Position numbers and translations under genes: made by a program
Notes under the pieces: model-generated
Told to the model about the DNA's origin: nothing
Seen by the model: the letters and a program-made list of their open reading frames with translations, nothing else
Databases searched by the model: none
NCBI GenBank assembly: GCA_944470555.2
Contig: OX104132.1
Location: 20,097,755-20,161,754 of the forward strand
Source of the DNA: Heterobilharzia americana
Taxonomy: Eukaryota; Platyhelminthes; Trematoda; Strigeidida; Schistosomatidae
DNA: 64,000 nucleotides
Direction of reading: 5' to 3'
Part shown: positions 27,536 to 40,236 of the stretch, piece by piece
Numbering within the stretch: the stretch's first letter is position 1
Layout of the letters: every line of letters begins with the position of its first letter

Positions 27536-28305
27536 AAATTTGTCTTTTAATCGCGGAAAAACTCAAACACCTGTTTTAAAGAATATACGTTTATGCCTAA
27601 TGCAGCATTTCACAACTTTTGAGTTCCACATGTCGAAGTATGGATTTCATGATGGATTATTTCTGAGTAGTTGTCAGCTGAAAAGTTGAGTAATTTCGCG
27701 TACATGCACACAAGCATTATACCATGTTGACAAGAATGTACTTTTCTTATCTGTTATTCGACAAATTTATAAATATTAGATAGCAAACGGAACTTGTTAA
27801 CTGCCTATGGACAGGCCTATTATAGATGAATAACTGCAGGTCATTTTGTAGATTAACATAGAACGTGCTCATTCATGTTCATTTGACCAGAAGTCTTATC
27901 CCATATCATCCAGACAATTAGGCAGTGAGATTAGTCCCCACCTCATAGTCAACTGCTACAACTCATGAGCTGAAGGGGCAAGGCCGGCCATCAAGTCTTG
28001 TGTATAGTCAAGTAGACATTAAATACGGAACGTTTTGCGGAAATAAAACCTTCAGTTGCGACAAGACATTTGTAACTAACACTGTAGAAGTAAATTGTGG
28101 CACATGTTTTTCTCCCTGTGCCTAACATTTCATGGACATGACCTTTCCTACCAGTCTGGGTCTACCCTTAATTACATCTTCATTTGTATCACTCAGCCTA
28201 GAATGGAATGGTGTAATTATTTATGGGAATAACTCAAATCAACTTTCTTTCCCAGTATAGGATGCTAGATACTTTCAAGAGTACGTATAACGGTTAAACA
28301 ACCAT
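27536..28305. other. unique AT-rich DNA
   Basis: Nothing recognisable lies between the SINE tail and the 3' end of the next RTE copy. Confidence 0.4.
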
Positions 28306-31102
28306 TTATTATTATTATTAGTCCCTGGGGTTCCCAAAAGAACATAGGGCTTTACTAGCACGTCTCCATTCTACTCTGTTTTCTGAGATCTTTTGAACCT
28401 GGTTCCACGACAGCCCACAACCTCTCATTTCCTCCTCTCACCATCTCCTCCATTTCACCCTCCCTTTGGACGCTCAACTCGTCGCTTCCCATGGGGATTA
28501 CACTCGAGCAACTGGCCTGACGCGTGATGTCCCCAGTTGCCCTTCTCAGTGCATGCCCAATTCATCTTCACTTCCTTCCACTGCATATTTGTTCAGTGGT
28601 AGGTTCTTTGTTGGTTCGTTGCCCGGCCAGAATTCCTTGTCGCTTATTCTTTCTGCCCATCCATCTGATCTTCAGTAGCGAGCCAACGTAAGCAGTTGTT
28701 GATGAATGTCTGTAGTTTATTAGAAATCCCTCTGGTAACGCGCCAAGTCTCTGAACCATACAGAAGCACTGACTTGACGTTGGTGTTGAAAATCTGGATC
28801 TTGTTCCACATGCTGAGTGCAGTGCAGAAGATCTCCACACTGGTTTCAGGCTAATGAAAGCCTGTCTTGCTTTTCCGATTCTGACTTTGACGTCCTCGTC
28901 TGTGCTTGTGCCGCCTGTAGTTGAAACAGTGCTGCCCTGTCTAGAAAGGTGAAGGAGGTTACTTCCTTTAAGTTTCTCCCGTTGACGGTGATTGGAGTTT
29001 GTTGTTGCTGCTAAAGTTGTTGGTGCGGTATCTTCATCACCTCTGTCTTCTCTATATTCACCTGAATTCCCGTCTTCTCTGCCCTATCTCTTCTGCCAAC
29101 TTGTTAGTTTTCGCCTGTAGATCTTCACGTTTGTGCGACATCAGATACAAGTCATCACTGGCAAAATCCAGATCTTCTAGGTTCTTTCCCACAGTCCAGC
29201 CAGCGTATCCCTCTCTTCTCGCTCCCCACTGTTTGCTGCATGATCTAGTCCAGTCGACCACAATCAGAAATATCATGGAAGATAGTAGGTAACCTTGTTT
29301 CACTCATGTCTCCTGTCTTCACTTCAAAAGCATCACTCAGCTTCCCATTGTGAATTACTTGGCATTGGGCGTCCTCATATAGTTGTTGAATGAGGCTGAT
29401 AAAGGTTTGCGGTACTGCGTAGTATTGAAGCAATGTCCAAATTACCTCTCGATCGACGCTGTCAAAGGCCTTCTCAAAGTCGATGAAGTTGAGGTAGAGA
29501 GCTGATTGCCATTCTATGCTCTGTTCTATGATGATGCGAAGCGTTGCAATTTGGTCTGCACATGATTTGTACTTCCTGAAGCCTGCCTGTTCCGGTCGTA
29601 GTTTCGAATCCAGTGCATCCTCTAGCCTCTCCAGGATGATGCGGCTTAATATTTTGCTTGCTCTGGGTGGACAGGAGAGTGATTCCACCCCAGTTCTTGC
29701 AAACACTGAGGTCTCCCTTCTTCGGCAGTTTGACAAGGTAACCCTTCTTCCAATCAACCAGCAGGTACCTTCTCGTTCTTCCACACCTTCTGCAATAGTG
29801 ATGTAAGCATGTCGTCAGTTATCTCTGAGTCTTTTTTCAGTGCTTCTGGCGGGATCCCATCTGGTGCTGCTGCTTTCCCACATTTCAGTAGCTTCATGGT
29901 GTTCAGGACTTCCACTTCTGTTGGAGGATTTGTGTTCACTTGTAGTCCAGTGGTTAGGCTGTAGGTGGTATTTCTGGACGAAGTGCAGGTGGTGGTGGTG
30001 GTCGATTCAAGAGCCTTTTGAAGTGGTCGGTCCATTGTTTCCTTTATTTCTCTTCTTTCGTAATTAAATTTCCTTCACCATCTTTTATTGGCTTCGTCTG
30101 CGCTGATCTCCTCCCAGATGGCAACCTGGTTATTTGATGCAATGTTGTCAGGTCTCTGTCTCTCCTACCTACAGCCTGTTCTGCATCACTTGCCAGTGTT
30201 TCGTAGAAGTGTCTTTTATCCTTCCGGACACTCTTCTTCACTTCTTTGTCCAGTGTAGTGTTTTATACATTGTACTCAGTTCCTCTTGTCGTTGAGCATC
30301 CATGCACTGGTTTATCTTCTGCTTCACCATCCTCCTCTCCCTGCTCTATCACCTTTCATGTATCCATCGAGATCCATTCCTTGTCTTCCACCTTCTTCAT
30401 TCCTAATACGCTTGTGCAGGTTTCTTTCCACATAGCTTCCAAAGAGTTCCAGTGTTCTTTCACGCGTGATCCTTCCAGGGTGTTGCTCAATGTCGCCAAT
30501 TTTGTCTTGGTGGCTGCCTTGGAGATCTCCTTTGTAGTTTCGTCCTTCAGTATCCGAGTGTTGTACTTGGACTGTGGTCTATCACCAACTTCCTTGAAGG
30601 CTTTCAACTTGATTTGGAAGGTTCCTTGCACTAGATAGTCTGTTGGTCTGAACCTACATTTGCTCCTCTTCTTGACCTTCTGTCAAGTAGGCTGACTGAG
30701 TCTACACTTTCTTCACATTGAGATGAAGTTGATCTGATTTTTAGTGTGTCCTGGTGTCTGGTGAAATCCATGTCGCTTTGCGGATATCTTTGTGCTTGAA
30801 CACACTGCCTCACTCCAATCACCAAATCGTTGAATGCATAGAATTCTGCAAACAATTCTCCATTCTCGTTCATCACCTCACTAGCGCTTCTCGACCCATG
30901 GTTAGTTCTCTTCCTGTGTTGTCCCCTCCCAGTTTGGCATTCATGTCACTTCACCCATCAGAATTTTGATATCGCCAACTGGGGTCTTGTCTAGTGTTGA
31001 TTGAAGTTGTCTGTAGAATTCCTCCTTTTTCTCTTGCTCTGCATTATTTGTAGGTGTGTAACATTGTATGATTGTCACCTTCCTTTCTTTTGAGTTGAAC
31101 CT
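28306..31102 (-). mobile_element. RTE-like retrotransposon, nearly full length, 5' truncated
   Basis: On the minus strand the copy starts at about 31102 inside the endonuclease coding region (ggttcaactcaaaag...). It covers the linker, the reverse transcriptase and the C-terminal region, and ends in a clean (TAA)n tail, seen on the plus strand as five TTA units at 28306-28320. It is about 2.8 kb against 3.3 kb for the full-length copy at 40717-44014. Missing are the 5' UTR and the first part of the endonuclease. The tail is intact but no convincing target duplication was found. Confidence 0.92.
28568..31030 (-). pseudogene. broken RTE polyprotein (endonuclease remnant and reverse transcriptase)
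   Basis: The frame is split by several shifts. The best block is minus 29784-29245. It includes the segments LRPEQAGFRKYKSCADQIAT and DFEKAFDSVDREVIW (reverse-transcriptase motif A) and IQQLYEDAQCQVIHNGKLSD. A second block, 30035-29754, has the linker segment NTMKLLKCGKAAAPDGIPPE that typically precedes the RT. FASDD at about 29150 stands in place of the FADD catalytic box, so the box is altered. The C-terminal blocks at 28840-28568 contain VKSVLLYGSETWR. With this many frameshifts and the altered box it cannot be functional. Confidence 0.88.
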
Positions 31103-34100
31103 ATAAAATTTCGTGAAGTTCCGAATAGGCGCTGAAGGAAATTCCCACGAAATGAAAAGCGGGAAAAAAAGGAATTCAAGTTGAAAACTTCAATATCAAC
31201 CAAGTGTATATTCACTAAGTATAGATCAGAGGCTACATCCGATTATGCGTCAGCGCAACTCCATCAGAACTTCTCATCACATTATTTATTTCATTAATGC
31301 TTATTATACTGATTAGATTGTAGTTGGAAATGAAGAAAAATTTATGAAAAATAAAAGGTCTCATTCTACAACGTTTAAATTTGTAAAGGACTTGGTAAAA
31401 CATAAACCATTAGCATAAATTATTCATTTCTTAAAATATGTCTATATAAAATACTTACAGCTTTCAGATGATTTAAAATAGGATGTAACTACGATTAAAG
31501 AAAAAAAAGAGGTTTTCGATTGAGTTAAATTCATCGAAAATAAGGTTACAAGTTAGCGGTCAACTTATATGAGTAAACCAATACTCAAGGTATTTTTCCA
31601 TTATCTCTTCACCTACCAGAAGTACATAAATTAACCGTAAGAATATTGTTGGTGCTACTTGCTGGTATTCGTCTTAAATCACTGCAGGAATGATATTAGT
31701 CGGTGGAAACATAAAACGGAAGTCTTAGTGTAGGGCTACAACTAATTCAGCTGAAGTGAATCTTCACAACGAGGTAGCCGTGTTTCATAAATCTAAGTGT
31801 GACCAAGAGCCGAAAACTGAAATACGTATTCTGCTGGAATCACAATTGCCGGATTTGGCTGAAATTATTCGCATTTCTTTGCCTTTGATTGATTTGTTTT
31901 AACTAGAGCTTAAGAAGAATGCCACAAACGTATTGTCGTTAGAAGCTGAAATCCATGATGTACCTAAACAACATTCATTGTCTTTAACTTTTTGCCCCCA
32001 GAACTGCTAAATTTGAGGATTAATGAACAATAATCAAGGTAAAGAGGCAGTTCTTAAAAAATCTGTTTATTATATGAGAATTTCAGCTAATTTAAAAATA
32101 AGATTGTAAACACCCAACCCGTAGTTGTTACGAATGTTCTGAAAGAAGTTGAACGCCGAGTTAAATGATGAATGTAAAAATAACTTTGAGTGTTCATCTA
32201 TTCGTGACAAAGATACGTTTAAATCCTTCCTTGAAATCTGTCGTTCTTCTTGAAGATGGAGCGGTTCAATCTTACTGTTCATGAATTGTCGATAACAAGT
32301 GAAAGAACTGTGCTTTAATTTTTGCGGGAATTACTTTTGAATCATAGCGTAAGACAATTATAACTATACCATAATAATGCTGAATTTAGGTATAAAAATG
32401 TTATCGCATACTTTAGTACTTTAGGACTGAAGTAATTGGGTTAACGTTATTATTTTGGATTAAGAATTTAGGCTTTGGACCTGAGGTGGTATGTATTAAC
32501 ATAGTAATCCCCAATGTCATAACTCATACATCACGAACAAACAAGTGAAGTGGAAAGTTGCGTTTGTTTTATCTACAAGTCTGTACTCAGACCAGCTTTA
32601 TAACTCACACCAGGTATGTTGAATATCCGGATATTTAATGCAATATGTATCTAATTACACTTTGGGCATGTTCTTCCGACCACTAGTTGACAGTTGACGT
32701 CCTACACCTATGAGCTTCAGCTCCACTTTGATCTTAGTTCATCTTTATCAACAATAAAACTGAGTTATCACGGGAAGACAGACTCTAAAGACGTGACATT
32801 TTATAGAACATTCTGCAATTTTATCTCTGACATTTTCAGTTTCCAGTGTTAAGGATAGTAAGTTATGTAGCCTATATTAATCCTGGTGGTATATATATCT
32901 GTGAAGACTTAATTTTTATCTGAATTCGTTAACCAAAGGAGATACTTCCAGAAGCGCCGTGAACGTGCTTTTTCAAACTTTTCATAATATATAATTTACG
33001 CATTTGTAATTAGCTACAACTACTAATTGGGACGAAGCCACATTTGTTGCACTTATGATCGTTATTTGACCTATATTGTTCGGTAAGGGTATATAGTCAA
33101 CTATGGATAATGTTCGAATCTAAATACATACTTCGGTTACATATAACGCCATTGTTTCATTCAAATAGTCATAACCAGCCAGTCTTTTCTATGCTCGTGC
33201 ATCAGACGTATTACTTATAGAATCTGTCTCAACTTAATTAATGGCCAGTAGATAGGCATTTTTAAAACATACTCAGTTTATGCAACAACATAACAAGTAG
33301 ATTTACTTATTACAACAAAACTCATGAACCATATACCCCCAACACTTCTGACACAAGCATTAGGTTTTGTTCAAAATATAGCCACTTGTTCACAAAGGGG
33401 TAGATTCCTATAGGCTAGACGCTTTGTGATGAATGGTAACTTCATAGTTTCAAAACTAGCGTCTTTTTATTTTGTTGCGAAAACATCCAGTTGCATTTTG
33501 CATATCATATGAAACGACTAGATTATCCAATGTTGTAAGTAGCTTTATCTTAAAATTTCCACGGTCAGAGCTGCCGAGTTCAGTAATATGATGAAGTAAA
33601 CAGTCATCTGTTTATAAAATCATATCTTTCTCTACTTTGTAGACTATTTATTCATGCATAACAGTAATACATAGAGTTTTGAACGCTGAAAGCAGATCAT
33701 TTTAGAAATTCTAGTTTTTTGCAGCAACAGCGATATGATAAAAAGTATTTCCAACCACTTAAGCCTCATAGTTTGACCCTGTTTACTTTATCATTCTGCA
33801 CTATCTAGCTTTTATTGACTTATAGGCTTTTGTTTAAATACTTCCATACTGTTACGAGTTTCATCCTTTGTTTGCTTGTCTCGCTTTTGATTAAGTGCAC
33901 TTTGAACTCCAGTCCTAATGGAAAAATCAGTAATCAGTTGCAATGATGCGTATTTGACTAAATTGATCTTTATGGTATATGCAATATAGTCCTAAAAACG
34001 TTTTTAATAAAGAACACAAATGTGTAACTTTTCAAGTTTACCGTCTTTTTTGAACTACTCAGAATAGACTTATAACGGTGATAATTTCCATTCATCTCAA

Positions 34101-37100
34101 CAGATAACAAGAGAATATTAATTACCTTTATTCCACATACCTTTAAGTAGAAAGAATTATCCTCAGTTATATGGCTACCACTAAATTTACGTAAACACTT
34201 TAATAAATAAATAAATAGCAATAAACTTTCGGTAAACATTTAAATTTACTATGGCTTTCATTTATAGCATGAATCTGAGCTATTGTAATTCTTAAAATCT
34301 AACTTTTTTTGTTAATCAAACTTTCAGTCCAAAAATAGGCCAACAACATCAATGGAGGATCAATTATACTCAACTAGAGAACATTCAGTTGTTTGATATC
34401 CATGTCATCCTCAAGCCACCAAATGATAACGAATGCTGGGCAGTTTAAGGAAGAAGCTTAATTTCAGATATGTGTTAATCATCTTTGAAAAAATAGTAGT
34501 CAATAGTTATCGTGTTTTTGGAAATTTAATTTGAGAGCATGAAAATGAGTTACTACATTGAGTAGAAACAGTACCTGGCAGGACTCTTCTTTAACTCATT
34601 CCTCTGCTGAAACGATTAGCTACTTCAAAATCCTTTAAAATAATAAGTGACCACTAGCCTTATAACCTTTACTCAAATAGTTGACTTTGTTTCATCTAAC
34701 TGTCACGACATGAAATGCAATCTTCAAACTAAAATGAAATCGTACATATCAAGCAGACTTTTACACTGAAGTATATCACAAATACGCTTTAATAATTTAC
34801 TGTCTGCACCTCAGTCGACGGAATGAATTGTGCCACTATGAACCAACTGTTGAAATTTGAGTCCATTGACTGATGATCTGCATCATAAGTGAGTTTTTCA
34901 CTTTCACTGCAAGTACTAAGCAGATGTTAACGTAAAACATGCCTTCCGGAGGTTACTTGCTTAACCAGAAAAGTTTTGCTGCAAATTTTCACCAAGATAT
35001 CAGTCACCTACACAGCGATTTTTTGACCGAAACCATTTAACATTATGCAACAAATCAGAGATCAAAATTGAATTGCGGAACATTTCACTTTCATATATAC
35101 TTGTAAATATTAATAAGCGGGCGTAAACTAACGTTTGAAAAATGATTCTGTGGAATTCAAATGAAAAATAAAATTCATTGGTTTTGATTACACGAGCGTA
35201 TCACTTCACAGATTACTCTATACAAGTCAACAAACTAGTTACAAAGACACCTGATATCAATAGACCAACAACCCTGAACTAGGAGTCGCTTTGAACAGTT
35301 GTCAGTCTCAGCTTTTCTTTAAATGGTATGTCATCTTCAGTCTTAATATGGACTACTATAACTTCATTCGATTGAGCGAACGAAAAATTATATATGGTAA
35401 GTTGACATTCATTCGAATATATAGATTACCTAGAAGAAAGTAACTGGCTGACATTCATGTATTCGATTCAGTCATTAGGATGATATATCTGCAAACTAGA
35501 GAAAATGGCATTCCCCTATAGATTTTTACCCACACCACCTGATGTTGCAGTAACAGACGTAACTAACCAGGTATCTGGGTTGAAGCTGACCTGTTGGAGG
35601 ACTGGATTATATTTGTTTATTAGTCACCATAGTGCGACCGACTTTATTTTGTCTAATCCTGAATGTTGACTGAGTTCTGCCCATACATTGATCAGTAAGT
35701 TAAAAGTCAGTAAGTGAGATTATTAGTCGAGTTTTGTAGCCATTTAAAGAGGTATACGTTTTTACAAGTAAACCCCTACTCCTACAGTGGAACCCAGTAA
35801 AAATCACGGTTATGCAAGATGGCTTATATCAGTTAAATTATCTTTTAGTCTCAACTGATCACAATCTATGTCTGTAGTAAGTTTACCTGAACACAAATGA
35901 ATACTACAAAAAATAGCTTTTTCATACAGTGAGTGTTGATATTGCTATCTAATTTAATAGGAAAACATCTAATAATGAAGCGCTGACTTCACAGAAACAC
36001 CTATTTCCTCTCACATACTAAACAGAGCAGCATCAATCTTTCTGACATAGTTTACCTTTTGTGTAACTAATATATGTGGAACTTCTTAAATCGAAATATA
36101 TCTCTATAAAGTCTTGATTTATTGAATGTTGTTGTGATCTTAAGCTTTCTTCCATCATTGTGAATGTCTTTACAACAGTTGTTTACTGAACATCTTTTGG
36201 TTATCCAGCTGTATCAAAATGAAATCCATTATCTTCATAATTAGGATGATCTGAAACGTTTCTGTTATTTTCGTATATCCTATAATAAATAGGGACTTGA
36301 AATATTTAGTCCCTAGTGGTGGATTACTAAAGAAGGCCTTCGTCGTCTGACTGTTTTGGCTTGAGAAACATCGTATGCATGTGTGGAACATATATGAGAA
36401 GATCCTTTGGTAGGCGTAGACTACTTAGGTGATACGATTATGAAAGCTCAACATGTGGGGTGGCCTAAATGTATTGCATCAAAGGTACACCATAGTTCAC
36501 TGCAACATGCTATGTCAAGCGAAGTGGAACTAAGCTTAAAAAAAATGGTTACGAATCAACTAGTTCTGGTTTTGTAGTCTATCGGTTAGGGCTAAGTTTC
36601 CATTTTGTCCGTATGACAAGATGTAGTGTTGTTGCTTCGGATCCACTAGATGATTGAAATAGATCATTAAATTTTCTTTGTAATATGGGAAGGAATTACT
36701 CACACTGGCATAGGCTCGCGATGTCTAAGCCCCTCTTATTAGGGTCATATGGCTTTGCTTGACTTTTTATCTTATCGTATTCATATTTTCATTTTACATT
36801 CGTCTGACGATAATGTGCAGACATTAAGGAGAGTGGTACGGAAATAATGAGTCCCAGCCTCTGCATTTACTCACACACTCCTTTTTATCTTTTGTTAATG
36901 AGAAGTCTTTACATGTTGTGATCATTTAAGTGTCCTACTCATTTTCATAATAACATACAGTAACTTTAAGAATTCTGGTAGTTCTCTCGGAGAAAGTACC
37001 TCTGAAAATTCATCTGCTAGTTTATTTACTTGCATTTTTGAACTATCAAAGATGTGACATACGACTTCAAAAAGAATATGGAGGCATTAAAAATGTCGAA

Positions 37101-37743
37101 TGTTATTCAGATATAAGATTTATCTTTTTCGGTAATAAAAGGTTGAAGGTTTACTTTTATATAATCTAGGATATTTATTTGCACTCCACAGTCTGACATA
37201 CAAGAATTATCTGCTGATAAATGCCTGATCATCATCTCCATAATGCTGCAAAAGTGGTTTGTCCAAATCCAATGAAGAAAGAGAAATTTGCTCACACAAA
37301 GTACTAAAATACTTCTGAATTCAAAAGGGTCTAGTTAAGTTCAGTAGTATAGTAACATGAATAACCAACATGTTAAAAATAGCTAAAATGCATTCCATAA
37401 CATGACATCCTGAAAATCATTTAAGCACGCTAAAACAAGCATTGAATAAAGACCAAATAAAGAAAGTGGCTCTGTAAAAAATAAACAGTTCACCTGTGAA
37501 AATTTAATTACTAAGTACATTCAATTATAAGAATTTCATGCAAACGGAAAATTCGCAGGCAGCGAAACAAGAATACACATCTAAATGTTATATAAAAAAT
37601 ATTGTCGCAAAAAAGAAAAACTAACCGGATTCCTGAGGCGCTAACAGCATGAAATACAGAAAACCAGTCAAAAAACAAAAGCATGAAACTGTGAAACAAT
37701 TTAAAACAGAAACAATTGTGCACTTGGGATGAATTCAATTCAC
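31103..37743. other. unique AT-rich DNA, no gene recognised
   Basis: This 6.6-kb stretch lacks every repeat family seen elsewhere in the window. Open frames are short (under 90 codons) and not recognisable. It could be intron or intergenic sequence. Confidence 0.4.
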
Positions 37744-37846
37744 CTAACATGGTGTGCACTACAGAGTGAAAAAAATCGAATAAGTTCCCATCATCATTAT
37801 CATGATGATTATTACTGCTAACATTTACAGAATTACATTTTAGATG
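37744..37846 (-). other. exon-like cassette D (diverged A-type)
   Basis: On the minus strand the stretch is open from an acceptor-like ttcttacaaag| to a CATGTTAG|gtgaat donor. It encodes CNSVNVSSNNHHDNDDGNLF, continuing DFFHSVVHTMLG. The SSNN and NLFDF positions, and the first bases of the following intron (gtgaattgaattcat against gtgagttgaaatcat), match cassette A of the 513-bp array about 2 kb away. The match spans both exon and intron, so it is common descent of a genomic cassette. There is an Asn/His/Asp-rich insertion relative to A. No function is known. The acceptor choice is uncertain. Confidence 0.4.
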
Positions 37847-37892
37847 CTTTGTAAGAATAATCACGCAGAAAAACAGTATTCTTTACTAGATT

Positions 37893-38290
37893 GAGTTTCA
37901 GAAACAATCTGTTGTCATATCATGATATATCAACAACCTTCACACTTCTTCCCTATAGTTCTGCCTTTCACGCCTTCTTTGTGGTATGGGTTGTAGCATT
38001 TTCCATATAACAGTAACAGATGTTGAGTCATTGCTGTTGCCTGTTTGAGATGTTGATTCGATAAATTAGTCTTCAGTTATCAATCTCTCCCTCCACCCTA
38101 CTCTGCTAGATTTCAGGATTTTCACCTTGTCACATCCTATTGTGTGGTTCTGTTTGATTGCATGCATAGCTATGGTCAAGCTTATTTCTAAATTCCTTAT
38201 CTGACGGTGATCATCGATTTTCTGTAATCTGGGTTTTTTTTCTCGGAGAACCTTATTGAAACTGGTTGAATATTTTGATTTATGCACTTG
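37893..38290 (-). mobile_element. Penelope-like element 3' end with GIY-YIG remnant
   Basis: On the minus strand, 38287-38066 encodes a 73-codon frame with LREKKPRLQKIDDHRQIRNL, then HAIKQNHTIGCDKVKIL and WRERLITED. The pattern of R..I..HR, a following HA...HTI..D..KIL and a W..RL..E end resembles the C-terminal half of the GIY-YIG endonuclease of Penelope-like retroelements. After a stop the same frame continues FIESTSQTGNSNDSTSVTVI, which looks like the rest of the domain. Downstream non-coding sequence is shared with 52105-52517 and 53362-53790. The catalytic GIY...YIG half is missing, so the element is dead. The family call rests on motif pattern only. Confidence 0.55.
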
Positions 38291-38488
38291 AATACGAAAT
38301 CATTGCAAAGGAATTGGTAAAATAAAAAGTACTCGCTAATTGCATCAGTAGAGTCTCTTTGCAAACAAAACTAATTTGTGACTGAGTTTGTAAGTCTGAT
38401 ACCACCTCGAAATTCCCTTGATTAAGAATCCTTAGAGATGTACCTAAGATCACTTCTTTGTCATTAAGATTCGTTATACATATCTTAC

Positions 38489-38590
38489 CATCAATAAAGG
38501 TAGAATAATTAATTTTTGCCAAAACAAGTGAAACGCTTGCAAGGCCGACAACACACATTAAAGAACTCCATCGAGATGAAGTAGTCTCTC
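38489..38590 (-). other. candidate exon with signal-peptide or membrane segment
   Basis: On the minus strand, 102 bases lie between an acceptor (tttgcatactag|GAGAG) and a strong donor (TTGATG|gtaagat). They are open in one frame as ETTSSRWSSLM followed by CVVGLASVSLVLAKINYSTF and IDG. The exon is a multiple of three with phase 1 at both ends. The hydrophobic run could be a signal peptide if translation starts at the internal Met, or a membrane helix otherwise. It lies upstream (minus strand) of cassette D, with the Penelope remnant between them, so it may belong to the same gene. No product recognised; no transcript evidence. Confidence 0.35.
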
Positions 38591-38639
38591 CTAGTATGCA
38601 AAAATAGATGCAAATAAACTGGCAAAATCCAGACAAGAA

Positions 38640-39229
38640 AATGGATTCAAAAAAAAAATTTACGGTGAGTTATCCACATAACTAAAACTTGGATGTGACA
38701 GGGAGAAAAGGATAAATTTCAAAATAGCAGACTAGGGGTAGATTAAGATAATTCAATATGTAATCACAAAAACAACAAATAAAATACAAACATTAAATAA
38801 TAAAAAAAATCGACCTCATAACGAAAGGATAGAAATCCAAAGATGTCAGGAAAAAGAAACATTGGATAAATAAATTAAGAAACAAAAGCAAAAAAACAAA
38901 ATTTGCAAAGAGTTACACGAAATGAGAAGAAATCATATTCAAGTCACAAAGGCAGAAAGGAATTTCCGAATCGACCAAATACAAAACTAAACCTAGAAAA
39001 AACGATAAAATGGATGACCTACAATATCGAAAGAGCGACGTGACATCATGGAGAGAGCAGGCAAGAAACAGCTCAACTAGAAAACAGCAGACCATCCTGT
39101 GCATGCTCTACAAGTTTCTGATCCCGATCATGAGGCGTCTTAAAGTATCGACTCGACACACTAAAATCTAATTCACATACTTCGATGAGATCTTGTGTGT
39201 CTAGATCGATAACGACACTCATACTTAAT
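38640..39229. other. A-rich spacer
   Basis: The plus strand is strongly A-rich (runs such as aaaaaacaaa near 38760-38930). Apart from the minus-strand frame 38913-39104, which is unrecognised, nothing can be supported. Confidence 0.35.
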
Positions 39230-39402
39230 CTAATTCATTTCCACAGACCCCATTGGAGATTACCTCTCACGATGTGGGCAGCTCTCAAGTGTAAACCACT
39301 TGCACACATTCACAGAAACGCTCAAGTCCCTCCTCAGCAACACCAGCCTTCTTACTCAGAGTCTGCTTCACTTTCTTCATCTCACACTCGGATAACTACT
39401 CT
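39230..39402 (-). other. diverged array edge with a short open frame
   Basis: On the minus strand this follows directly from the last array unit. It starts like cassette B (ctgcag|ATAAT..., AGTAGT), then diverges. One frame stays open for 30 codons after an internal Met and ends at a stop near 39288: MKKVKQTLSKKAGVAEEGLE, then RFCECVQVVYT. It could be a terminal exon or chance. The plus strand of the same stretch is also open (39185-39433), which weakens the case. Confidence 0.25.
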
Positions 39403-39638
39403 CCATTATCTGCAGTGGTTTGTCGATGAGTAGGTTGCCACAACTCATCTCTCTAGACACGTCACAGTGAAAGTGAACAACAATTTATCCATCAATGTTA
39501 TTTCACAATGTCTCCCTCTGTAGCCCCACAACACCATCTCAAACTGTCAAAGGCCAGCACAACTCAAATTGTTGAACAGCAAACAGTAGTAACAAAACAG
39601 CTGGGTTGCTACGCAGTATGCGAATGATTTCAACTCAC

Positions 39639-39723
39639 CTGGTTTGGCGGGTGCTGCAGATTGAATAAAATCAAATAGGTTCGCTTCATAATTATTACTA
39701 CTGGCAGTTACACAATAATTACT
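39639..39723 (-). other. exon-like cassette A, copy 1
   Basis: On the minus strand, 85 bases are open from an acceptor-like catattaataag| to CCAAACCAG|gtgagt. The translation is SNYCVTASSNNYEANLFDFI followed by QSAAPAKP. The donor is a perfect metazoan consensus. The acceptor is inferred from alignment with cassettes C and D. Beyond the donor the frame soon stops, as expected of intron. Copies recur at 40152-40236, 40665-40716 joined to 44031-44063 (split by the RTE insertion) and 44492-44576. Product unknown. Confidence 0.4.
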
Positions 39724-39844
39724 CTTATTAATATGAAAGAAACTAACTCATGTTGTGCACTGGAGGTTAAACAGACTACTCGTTGTTCAGTGTCATGTTT
39801 TCCACTCTCATGACATCTGAGTGTATACAGAAGATACTACTCAC

Positions 39845-39922
39845 GTGGTTTAGCAGCCGCTGAACTTCGAATGTCGTCAACTACGTACCAGTTATAATCA
39901 CTACTCCTGTTGTGACTATTAT
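39845..39922 (-). other. exon-like cassette B, copy 1
   Basis: On the minus strand, 78 bases lie between caaaccactgcag| and CTAAACCAC|gtgagt. They read NSHNRSSDYNWYVVDDIRSS then AAAKP. Length is a multiple of three and both junctions are phase 1, so it could be added or skipped without shifting frame. The peptide aligns with cassette A (SS..Y, D.I.S, AKP before the donor), so A and B are paralogous. Copies recur at 40358-40435, 44185-44262 and 44698-44775. The last lacks the ctgcag acceptor because the array ends there. Confidence 0.4.
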
Positions 39923-40151
39923 CTGCAGTGGTTTGTCGATGAGTAGGTTGCCACAACTCATCTCTCTAGACACGTCACAGTGAAAGTGAACAACAATTTA
40001 TCCATCAATGTTATTTCACAATGTCTCCCTCTGTAGCCCCACAACACCATCTCAAACTGTCAAAGGCCAGCACAACTCAAATTGTTGAACAGCAAACAGT
40101 AGTAACAAAACAGCTGGGTTGCTACGCAGTATGCGAATGATTTCAACTCAC

Positions 40152-40236
40152 CTGGTTTGGCGGGTGCTGCAGATTGAATAAAATCAAATAGGTTCGCTTC
40201 ATAATTATTACTACTGGCAGTTACACAATAATTACT
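40152..40236 (-). other. exon-like cassette A, copy 2
   Basis: This copy lies exactly 513 bases from copy 1 and has the same open frame and gtgagt donor. Confidence 0.4.

Noticed and set aside
30246..30638. 130-codon plus-strand open frame
   Set aside because: It is antisense to the linker region of the minus-strand RTE copy at 28306-31102.
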